Assembly: GCA_016182055.1 (NCBI GenBank)
Contig: JACOYD010000017.1
Coordinates: forward strand, 1 to 5,329
Length of the DNA: 5,329 nucleotides
Origin: Candidatus Microgenomates bacterium
Lineage (GTDB): Bacteria > Patescibacteriota > Microgenomatia > Levybacterales > JACOYD01
Reading direction: 5' to 3'
Position numbers and translations under genes: made by a program. Shown in pieces: positions 1 through 5,100 of this stretch (positions are counted from its first letter, which is position 1; the number at the start of each line of letters is the position of its first letter). Below the pieces are notes generated by a model. The model was not told the DNA's origin. It saw only the letters and a list, made by a program, of their open reading frames with translations, and made no database searches.

Positions 1-67
1 AAAAATTGTCTTAAGCTAGAATAGTTTTTACAAACGCCATTCCAAAAACGCATTTTTTTAAGTTCTG

Positions 68-139
68 TGGAGCTGCCTGGATTCGAACCAGGAACCAAAT
101 GTGTATAAGACATTTGCTCTACCATTGAGCTACAGCTCC
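68..139 (-). tRNA. trnI: tRNA-Ile, anticodon UAU
   Basis: A complete 72-nt cloverleaf can be folded by hand on the minus strand. The 7-bp acceptor stem is GGAGCTG with CAGCTCC, the discriminator base is A, the D arm is GCTC/GAGC with a GG-containing loop, the anticodon stem is AATGT/ACATT, the variable loop has 5 nt, and the T arm is CCTGG/CCAGG around TTCGAAT. The seven-base anticodon loop CTTATAC has U33 followed by UAU and A37, so it should read AUA (Ile). The 3' CCA is not encoded and must be added after transcription. Most bacteria read AUA with a CAU-anticodon tRNA modified to lysidine by TilS, so a UAU tRNA-Ile is uncommon. A broken tRNA lies a few bases upstream and may have been co-transcribed with it. 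Confidence 0.93.
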
Positions 140-145
140 AAATTT

Positions 146-185
146 TGTTCTAAAGACACCCGCTTTACCACTAAGCTATGGGCCT
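146..185 (-). pseudogene. 5' portion of a broken tRNA gene
   Basis: Read on the minus strand, this segment has the 5' acceptor strand (A)GGCCCA, the linker TA, a perfect D arm GCTT/AAGC with loop AGTGGTA, one base, then GGTGT as the 5' side of an anticodon stem and a seven-base loop CTTTAGA. Only three bases of the 3' anticodon-stem strand (ACA) follow. There is no T arm and no 3' acceptor strand complementary to GGCCCA; the intact tRNA-Ile begins almost at once. No matching 3' half is visible elsewhere in the window. The remaining part resembles tRNA-Lys or tRNA-Glu genes up to CTTT, but its identity cannot be fixed. It is probably a deletion remnant. A split or intron-containing tRNA is less likely, because no partner half is present. 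Confidence 0.7.
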
Positions 186-191
186 GGGAGG

Positions 192-229
192 CAAGATATT
201 GAGATACTGAGATATTAGGATATTAAGTG
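192..229. repeat. Left inverted-repeat arm of the IVS-like unit
   Basis: This 38-bp arm matches the reverse complement of 623-660 at 31 of 38 positions, with perfect blocks of 9 bases at the outer end and 11 bases at the inner end. It is built from degenerate units of about 8 bp such as AGATATTG and AGATACTG, so part of the similarity reflects shared low-complexity units. It lies downstream of the four-helix-bundle stop codon in the direction of transcription. Confidence 0.75.
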
Positions 230-248
230 TACTTATATTACTAAAATT

Positions 249-620
249 TTACTTCTTTGACAAGTTTTCTGTACTTCGAATAAGACCACCGAGAATAATC
301 CCAACTTTCTCTGCCTGAGCGAACACCTTTTGAAAATCACTCTCGCTCATGAAGCCTAAATCTTTTGCCGTAATTGATTGACTTTGCACTTCGGCAACAG
401 AACCCCTTGCGTCATAGTAAAAATTGAGTCTATCTTTGTAGTGATAGCGCGAAAATCCCTCAGCAATACAGGATTCGATGGATATTACTGCTCTTCTTAA
501 TTGAGATACTAATCCGTACATCTCTTCTTTTGGAAAATTAGCAGTAATCTGATAAATAAGAAGTGTCAGCTTGTGTGCTTCCTTCCAAACTTCGAGGTCG
601 GTGAATTTGTTAATTCTCAT
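249..620 (-). CDS. Four-helix-bundle protein of the 23S rRNA-intervening-sequence (IVP/S23) family
   Basis: The 123-residue protein has the family's usual length and pattern. It opens with F-x2-L-x-VWKEAH (about residues 6-16), followed by NFPKEEMYGL (28-37), QLRRAVISIESCIAEGFSR (40-58) and GSVAEVQSQ (73-81), and ends in a long amphipathic helix. These correspond to PF05635/TIGR02436. Relatives occur inside 23S rRNA intervening sequences and, as bAvd, as accessory proteins of diversity-generating retroelements, where they form a pentamer with a basic surface. The function of free-standing copies is not established; nucleic-acid binding is plausible. The ATG at 620 is chosen because it places the conserved N-terminus at the first residues. 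The only AGGAG lies 18 nt upstream, too far for a normal ribosome-binding site and inside the repeat arm. No reverse transcriptase or variable repeat accompanies it here. Confidence 0.92.
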   Translation of the reverse strand: MRINKFTDLEVWKEAHKLTLLIYQITANFPKEEMYGLVSQLRRAVISIESCIAEGFSRYHYKDRLNFYYDARGSVAEVQSQSITAKDLGFMSESDFQKVFAQAEKVGIILGGLIRSTENLSKK

Positions 621-622
621 TT

Positions 623-660
623 CACTTAATATCTTAGTCTCCTAATATCTTAATATCTTG
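623..660. repeat. Right inverted-repeat arm of the IVS-like unit
   Basis: This 38-bp arm is complementary to 192-229 (31 of 38 positions). It fills nearly the whole gap between the ATPase stop codon (665-667) and the four-helix-bundle start codon (620), ending two bases before the ATG. It therefore also forms the 5' leader of that gene. Paired with the left arm, it could place the coding region in the loop of one long hairpin in the minus-strand transcript, where some of the mismatches become G-U pairs. Confidence 0.75.
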
Positions 661-664
661 TTTG

Positions 665-3001
665 TCAGAGTCGAGCGCGCTGGGCGATTTCCGCTTCCAC
701 CACTTTAGCATCGCGGCCGTATTTAAGTCGGGAGAGTTCTTTGATCATCTCGGCCACTTTGGGATTAGCCAAACTTTCCTGTACTTTGGTGTCTTTGGTT
801 AAATCCATGGAAAAAGGCGGCACCGGCTCGCCGTCAACAATAGTTTTGATATAGGCGTTATATCTGTCTACATTGATAAGATCAGCTTCGCTAAAGATGG
901 GCTGAAATTCATGCTGAAGATAATTGGCATCCTGCACGCCCACCCGAAATGACACCAGCGTACCCACGTTGCCAAACACCGCGTTTTTCACTTCCTCTTC
1001 CATTTGACCCACAAACTGATTGGCCACGGTCAGATTAAGCCGATATTTTCGGGCTTCAGATAAAATAGTGGCAAAATCGGGAGTGGCAAAATTTTGAAAC
1101 TCATCTACATATAGGAAAAAATCCCGTCTTTTATCTTCTGGCATATCCTGTCTGCTCATGGCGGCCACCAAAATCTTTGGCACCAATACTAACCCAAGAA
1201 AACTGGAATTCTCTTCTCCAATTGCCCCCTTGGCCAGAGAAATTAACAAAATTTTACCCTGATCCATGACATCCCGGAAACTAAAAGCGCTTTTTGACTG
1301 CCCAATGATATTTCGCATCAGCTTGTTGGTAACAAAGCGGCCAAACTTGGAAACGATGTAATCAAGCACTTCCGACTTATGAAAATCGGAGGTTTGGGCA
1401 ATCTGATCCGTCCAGTAGCGCCGGACAATCGGATCGTCAATTTTGGGCAAAAGCTCCTGCACAAAGGCCGCGTCGGTCAGTACCCGCATGATCTCCACAA
1501 ATGTATTGCCCTGCTCCGCCATGACCGTCAACATGGCGTTTCGAATGGCATGTTCAAAACGGGGACCGATAATACCGGTCTGGTGCGGATCATACAGTTT
1601 ATACATCAATCCCACGATAGAAGCCACAATAAAATGCTTTTGCTGTTCGGTTTTGGCCTCCAGCATATTTAAGCCCATCGGCCGCTCGGTATCAGCAGGA
1701 TTAAAGTAAATAACATCCTCTGCCCGCTCCGGCGGAATTAAAGGCAGGATTTTATCGATAATATCGTGCGGATCAATCACGCATACGCCTTCGCCGTTTC
1801 GGATATCCTGCAAAATCATCTCTTTGAGAAATTCCGATTTACCCGTACCTGTTTTTCCAATAATATACATATGCCGGCGTCTGTCTTCCAAATCGAGATA
1901 AACTGGTTTATCAACGCCGCGGAAGATACTTTTACCAAGATATAAACCCCGGTCCGGAATTTTGGCCGGAGCCGGAGCGCGCTTGGCGGTGAGCCGATAA
2001 ATATGGGGAGTTTCTACTGATTTATTGGGAAAATGATAAATAGAAGCCAGCTCTTCGCTGGTTAAAACCGACGTTTCTCCCCACAGCGGAAAATAACGAT
2101 AGATAAAATCTACCATAAAGAAGCGCTTAATAAAATGCTTGTTTTTCTTAAAACTGTTTTGATCGCTGGCAAATTGGGTAAATGCCCCCACAATATTAGC
2201 CAGATGGGCATCGGCTGAAGCTTGAGAGGATGAGGCCACTACAATACGAATAGTGGTATAAAAACCCGGTTTGGCAACTTTATTTTCTATTATTTCCAGG
2301 GTTTTGGCATCGGTGGCATACTTGGCAGTTTCCGGATTGGCCTCGGCTTTTTTGGTTTTGGCAATAAAACGCTTGCCGTGTCTCTGCCATTTGTTAGAGG
2401 CAGGAGAAATAAGAATTTGCACGGCCGCTCCCTCTCCCTGACCCATCTTGGCTAAGACTGAAGTCACCTGCGACAGCGGATCAACCGGCAAGTCTTTAAA
2501 AACTTTAAGTGGATAAAAATCTGCGGATTTAAGCTTAAGGCTGGCAAAGGCCACTCTGCCTTCTTCCGGAAAAATATTGTACTCATCAACAATTTTAATT
2601 TCCGCATCCGGATATGAACCGTGAATTTGTTTTTCCAAAAGATCTTGCAGATTTTTAGGCACTGCCACGTAAAATCTGATGTCGGCAGGACCGGCCACAA
2701 TTTCAAACGAAAGATAATCCGGCACTTTTAAGAAACTGAACATGCCGGTTTTTTTTATTGAATAGAGAGAAGAAAACATCTGCTCCGCCGCGTCAATTTT
2801 TATCTCGTTGTCCCGCGGCATTGCCACCTGTAAAAGCACCAGATTAAGGGCTTTTTTCTCCCGCTTTCTGCCTTTGAACCAAAGAATAAATAAAAAACTA
2901 ACCAGCGCCAAAAAAGCAATCAGCCCAATTGTAATGCCTATTGCTATTAAGAGCTGATAAAAAAAAGTGGTAATAGTGGATATTTCTTCGTCAAGCGGCA
3001 T
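665..3001 (-). CDS. Membrane-anchored VirD4/TraG-like P-loop ATPase (type IV secretion/DNA-transfer type)
   Basis: The 778-residue protein probably hydrolyses ATP to move DNA or protein at the inner membrane. A hydrophobic segment at residues 13-42 is followed by a basic GRKREKK stretch, indicating an N-terminal membrane anchor with the bulk in the cytoplasm. Residues about 50-340 form a mixed alpha/beta region like that seen in Patescibacteria homologues (DUF8128-like; assigned from memory). The motor domain follows: Walker A GKTGTGKS (382-389), VCVIDPHD (406-413), DVIYFNPAD (429-437), Walker B FFLYVDEFQNF (628-638) and ANQF with a conserved-type glutamine (660-663). This is the HerA/VirD4/TraG superfamily plan, and the length is typical for the CPR type. 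The ATG at 3001 follows the upstream stop by only 4 bp without a clear Shine-Dalgarno sequence, suggesting translational coupling. It ends in TGA. No relaxase, VirB4, pilin or channel gene is in view, so the transport system is unknown. Confidence 0.9.
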   Translation of the reverse strand: MPLDEEISTITTFFYQLLIAIGITIGLIAFLALVSFLFILWFKGRKREKKALNLVLLQVAMPRDNEIKIDAAEQMFSSLYSIKKTGMFSFLKVPDYLSFEIVAGPADIRFYVAVPKNLQDLLEKQIHGSYPDAEIKIVDEYNIFPEEGRVAFASLKLKSADFYPLKVFKDLPVDPLSQVTSVLAKMGQGEGAAVQILISPASNKWQRHGKRFIAKTKKAEANPETAKYATDAKTLEIIENKVAKPGFYTTIRIVVASSSQASADAHLANIVGAFTQFASDQNSFKKNKHFIKRFFMVDFIYRYFPLWGETSVLTSEELASIYHFPNKSVETPHIYRLTAKRAPAPAKIPDRGLYLGKSIFRGVDKPVYLDLEDRRRHMYIIGKTGTGKSEFLKEMILQDIRNGEGVCVIDPHDIIDKILPLIPPERAEDVIYFNPADTERPMGLNMLEAKTEQQKHFIVASIVGLMYKLYDPHQTGIIGPRFEHAIRNAMLTVMAEQGNTFVEIMRVLTDAAFVQELLPKIDDPIVRRYWTDQIAQTSDFHKSEVLDYIVSKFGRFVTNKLMRNIIGQSKSAFSFRDVMDQGKILLISLAKGAIGEENSSFLGLVLVPKILVAAMSRQDMPEDKRRDFFLYVDEFQNFATPDFATILSEARKYRLNLTVANQFVGQMEEEVKNAVFGNVGTLVSFRVGVQDANYLQHEFQPIFSEADLINVDRYNAYIKTIVDGEPVPPFSMDLTKDTKVQESLANPKVAEMIKELSRLKYGRDAKVVEAEIAQRARL

Positions 3002-3005
3002 AGTT

Positions 3006-3398
3006 TTAAGCTGCTGTTTTTAACTTTCGCCTCTTTCTGTTATATTCAGCTTGAACTTCTCTCCATTTACTCACGTTCCCTGCGGCACGAAGACCAAGAA
3101 TACCAAGATTTGGCCGCTTAAACTGGATTATATTTTTTGCCGATGGGACCGTTGCAGTTTCCTGACCGGTGACAACCGGTGTCCCTACTCCTACGTGCGA
3201 AACTTCGGTAGCGGTTACCGGTGGTGTAAGTGGCGTTGACGTAACAACATGAGAAATTTCAACTGGAACAGTCGGTGTAATAAATTGTCCGGCATCTTCC
3301 ACAACCGCCACCGGCCGAGCCGGCGGCCCCGATTGAGAAGAGACTAATGTTGCTTCTTCCTTTTTTACTACTTCTTGACCCGGTTCGGGCAGACTCAT
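3006..3398 (-). CDS. Small Pro/Val/Thr-rich protein with basic C-terminus, upstream of the ATPase
   Basis: The 130-residue product is not a family I recognise. It has a short charged N-terminus (EPGQEVVKKEE, 5-15) and a low-complexity Pro/Val/Thr/Ser-rich middle (about 20-86) with two related segments, EISHVVTSTP (47-56) and EVSHVGVGTP (65-74). The C-terminal part is more ordered: IIQFKRPNLGILGL (90-103), then a likely basic helix ending NRKRRKLK (120-127). No signal peptide or membrane segment is visible. The ATG at 3398 is preferred over one at 3515, because the longer form would overlap the zinc-ribbon end of the upstream gene and an extended -10 element sits exactly 7 nt before 3398. The stop is 4 bp from the ATPase start, so the two are likely co-transcribed. 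It could be a flexible adaptor for the ATPase (inference). The tail would suit binding to nucleic acid or to the membrane surface. Confidence 0.7.
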   Translation of the reverse strand: MSLPEPGQEVVKKEEATLVSSQSGPPARPVAVVEDAGQFITPTVPVEISHVVTSTPLTPPVTATEVSHVGVGTPVVTGQETATVPSAKNIIQFKRPNLGILGLRAAGNVSKWREVQAEYNRKRRKLKTAA

Positions 3399-3413
3399 AT
3401 TAGTATTGTAGCA
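3399..3413 (-). promoter_or_regulatory. Extended -10 promoter giving a probable leaderless mRNA
   Basis: On the minus strand the sequence TGC-TACAAT (hexamer at 3405-3410, TG motif at 3412-3413) is an extended -10 element. Counting seven bases downstream puts +1 at 3398, the A of the ATG of the 130-residue gene, so the mRNA would be leaderless or nearly so. The -35 region is poor (GCTTGT at 17-bp spacing; TTGTTA at 15-bp), which fits an extended -10 promoter. It would drive the small protein and the ATPase, and possibly genes further downstream. Confidence 0.5.
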
Positions 3414-3424
3414 TAAATAAAGAT

Positions 3425-5041
3425 TTAACAAGCAACGCTTGTACTCCCACAGTGCTGACAGGCAGGAAGTCGTTGATTGTAAGGTCTTATATTTGTTTCT
3501 TTGCAATCTGGGCACCTAAACTGACGCGATCCAAAATCATCATCTTCTAAATCAAAAATTGCCCTTCGCAATAGTTCAAAATCTCTATTAAAAAGTCCGT
3601 TGCTTCTGGTTTTGCCGCTGGGCCCGCAGCTGCCGGCCACCCGCGGCGGCTCATGACCAAAGCGGCGAACCAGCTCCTGCAAACGGTAATCATAAAAGTC
3701 GTCAAAGAAAATCACCCTCCCCTCCCCGCCGCTATCATAACGCGCTTTTAACTCCAGAGCATAATTTTCCAAAGCATAAAAGGTCGACAATTTTTCTTTT
3801 CTCCCTGCAGTTTTCACCAACTTAATAAACTCCTCCACCATCGGACTTAATTTGTTCATCACTTTGCCAAAGACAGTTTCGCTTTTGTTTTTGGCAAAGG
3901 AAAACTGTTGATGTAAAACTTCCTCTATTAAATCAACACCAATATACCCACGAACCAACCGCGGGCTTTGCAAAAAATCTTCGGCACTGTCAAAATCTGT
4001 CCGGATACCGGAAAGAATTGCAAAGGCTTGATTAAATTGAGCAATTGTCGGTTGTTCAATGCGAATGGCAGTCATTGACAAATGAAGACTTTGTCCGCTG
4101 CCTAAGACATTTCCCGCATATAGAAAACCATAATTTCCATAACCCTCTTCTCTTGGTCCCGTCGGGCTGGCCCAAAGAATAGTATCGCCATTTTGGGCAA
4201 ATCGCAATTGATCTTCCAGAGAAATAATCCCCCAAAGTTCCGCTTCTTCACGAGCCACAGGTTCGCCAAACCGTTTCCTCTTTTCTATAGCCCGTTTGGC
4301 TTTACTGCTTAAAGCTTCTCCGCCATAGATATCACGCAGTCTTAGGCCATCTTCGCCGGTGGAAAAACGCAATTGATAATTATATTTTTGCAGGTTAAAA
4401 CGATATTCCCCCAGATAAGAAATGACATCATCTCGAAGTTCTCTGTCATAAACATTCTGCAGATATTCTACGTTAAAGGCTTGTGAACCGGACACCGACT
4501 TCACCCAAATAATTTCTTTCTTTTTTTCTTGCTGATTGACAAAGCGGGCTATGGTGAAGAGTAAATCGGACAGTCTGTTTAGATAAATAATAATTTCCGA
4601 TGTAACCTGTTCTTTTTTGGCCAGCGCGATGACCCGCCTCTCGGCCCGGCGACAAACTGCCCGGGCCAGATGAAGCGATGCCCCTGCTTTTCCTCCTCCG
4701 GGCAAAATAAAGTTTCGCAGTTGCGGCAGTTTTTCCGTCAGTTCGTCAATCAATTCTTCAAACTCTGTTACACGGCTTTTCAAGGTAATAGGTTTTAGGT
4801 TTAAGGTTTTAGAAGAAGACGCCAGTATTGAACCGATGTCAAAAAGGTCATTTTGAATTTTAACTAATTCATTCTTCATCCTTAATCCTTTATCATTAAT
4901 CATTGCAATCGTCAAACCAATTGCCGAGTTCAGCTCATCAATAGTCCCATACGCTTCCACCCGAACATCATCTTTACCAACTCTCTTGCCCCCAAAAAGA
5001 CTGGTCTGTCCCTTATCGCCTGTTCTGGTATATATTTTCAT
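3425..5041 (-). CDS. PduO-type ATP:cob(I)alamin adenosyltransferase fused to an unrecognised region with a C-terminal zinc ribbon
   Basis: The first 180 or so of 538 residues form a whole adenosyltransferase of the PduO/MMAB type (PF01923), which transfers the 5'-deoxyadenosyl group of ATP to cob(I)alamin. Visible signatures are IYTRTGDKGQTSLFGGKR (3-20, ATP site), RVEAYGTIDELN (27-38), IQNDLFDIG (62-70), RNFILPGG (109-116), HLARAVCRRAERR (124-136) and YLNRLSDLLF (153-162). D35, F111 and R127 appear to match functional residues of Lactobacillus PduO (mapped from memory). Family members normally end here. Instead the frame continues through YDRELRDD (198-205), GEYRFNLQKYNYQLRF (211-226), SPTGPREEGYGNYGF (292-306) and TAIRIEQPT (324-332) to a CPDC...CQHC zinc ribbon (cysteines 510, 513, 528, 531). 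I do not recognise that region; it resembles uncharacterised CPR proteins. There is no internal ATG at the boundary, only GTG codons near residues 180 and 184, so two adjoining genes are not fully excluded. No Shine-Dalgarno precedes the ATG. Two heptanucleotide arrays lie inside the enzyme domain. Confidence 0.88.
   Translation of the reverse strand: MKIYTRTGDKGQTSLFGGKRVGKDDVRVEAYGTIDELNSAIGLTIAMINDKGLRMKNELVKIQNDLFDIGSILASSSKTLNLKPITLKSRVTEFEELIDELTEKLPQLRNFILPGGGKAGASLHLARAVCRRAERRVIALAKKEQVTSEIIIYLNRLSDLLFTIARFVNQQEKKKEIIWVKSVSGSQAFNVEYLQNVYDRELRDDVISYLGEYRFNLQKYNYQLRFSTGEDGLRLRDIYGGEALSSKAKRAIEKRKRFGEPVAREEAELWGIISLEDQLRFAQNGDTILWASPTGPREEGYGNYGFLYAGNVLGSGQSLHLSMTAIRIEQPTIAQFNQAFAILSGIRTDFDSAEDFLQSPRLVRGYIGVDLIEEVLHQQFSFAKNKSETVFGKVMNKLSPMVEEFIKLVKTAGRKEKLSTFYALENYALELKARYDSGGEGRVIFFDDFYDYRLQELVRRFGHEPPRVAGSCGPSGKTRSNGLFNRDFELLRRAIFDLEDDDFGSRQFRCPDCKETNIRPYNQRLPACQHCGSTSVAC
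3428..3442 (-). other. Short hairpin over the end of the adenosyltransferase-fusion gene
   Basis: ACAAGC, the 3-base loop GTT and GCTTGT form a 6-bp stem covering the last codons before TAA. Only an interrupted T-rich stretch follows, so this is at best a weak terminator; it also overlaps the -35 region of the downstream promoter. It may be coincidental. Confidence 0.25.
4784..4811. repeat. Four-unit heptanucleotide array inside the adenosyltransferase gene
   Basis: Four consecutive 7-bp units (plus-strand reading GGTAATA, GGTTTTA, GGTTTAA, GGTTTTA) occupy 28 bp with no gap. They encode about residues 77-86 (SKTLNLKPIT), the variable-length loop after the second helix block of the adenosyltransferase fold. 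The reading frame is kept because 28 bp plus flanking change is absorbed without a stop. Confidence 0.75.
4865..4906. repeat. Six-unit degenerate heptanucleotide array inside the adenosyltransferase gene
   Basis: Six 7-bp units (plus-strand examples TCCTTAA, TCCTTTA, TCATTAA) run head to tail over 42 bp. They encode about residues 46-59 (AMINDKGLRMKNEL), between two conserved helices of the enzyme. 42 bp is divisible by 3, so the array preserves the frame; its translation is lysine/asparagine-rich and unlike the usual Glu/Leu-rich family sequence at this point. Confidence 0.65.
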
Positions 5042-5046
5042 AATAA

Positions 5047-5100
5047 TTTTGAGTTTTAAGTTGTAGTTTTGACTTTTGACTTTTGAGTTTTAAGTTTTAA
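5047..5100. repeat. Eight-unit heptanucleotide array across the membrane-protein/adenosyltransferase junction
   Basis: About eight 7-bp units (plus-strand TTTTGAG, TTTTAAG, TTTTGAC and variants, two of them 6 bp) fill the gene junction. The array supplies the stop codon of the membrane protein (5056-5058), encodes its last 14 or so residues, and ends five bases before the adenosyltransferase start. It takes the place where a ribosome-binding site would be expected. Confidence 0.8.

Larger units (their letters stand above)
192..660 (-). mobile_element. IVS-like unit: four-helix-bundle gene bounded by 38-bp inverted repeats
   Basis: A unit of about 469 bp consists of one IVP-family gene (249-620) enclosed by two inverted 38-bp arms (192-229 and 623-660) that match at 31 of 38 positions without gaps. 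Intervening sequences in 23S rRNA genes of Leptospira, Coxiella and others have the same plan: a short ORF of this family inside an element whose ends base-pair. Here the unit is not in an rRNA gene. It starts four bases after the stop codon of the ATPase gene and ends six bases before a broken tRNA. I see no convincing target-site duplication and no transposase. Mobility is inferred; only the architecture is seen directly. Confidence 0.5.

Noticed and set aside
43..60. A-run/T-run inverted repeat near the window start as a terminator
   Set aside because: The stem would be only A-T pairs (AAAAA with TTTTT around CGCA), too weak to call, and it is as likely to be base composition.
249..620. 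Diversity-generating retroelement accessory protein (Avd)
   Set aside because: The fold family is related, but no reverse transcriptase, template repeat or variable repeat is visible, and the inverted-repeat setting matches IVS elements better.
665..667. Alternative genetic code with TGA as an amino acid
   Set aside because: TGA ends the ATPase at the expected family length, and extending past it would run into the inverted-repeat arm.
1379..1709. Open plus-strand frames inside the ATPase gene
   Set aside because: They lie antisense to a strongly supported ATPase coding sequence spanning its motor domain, show no recognisable family, and are explained as shadows of its codon pattern.
3165..3222. 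Three copies of the palindrome ACCGGT, two of them 4 bp apart, as an operator or terminator
   Set aside because: They fall in the low-complexity Thr/Pro/Val coding stretch, where repeated Thr-Gly and Pro-Val codons produce them; no T-run follows.
3399..3515. Longer N-terminus for the small protein starting at 3515
   Set aside because: It would overlap the zinc-ribbon codons of the upstream gene and adds a cysteine-rich sequence unlike the rest; the extended -10 element supports the start at 3398.
5047..5100. CRISPR array
   Set aside because: The units are only 7 bp, contiguous and without spacers, so this is a tandem repeat.
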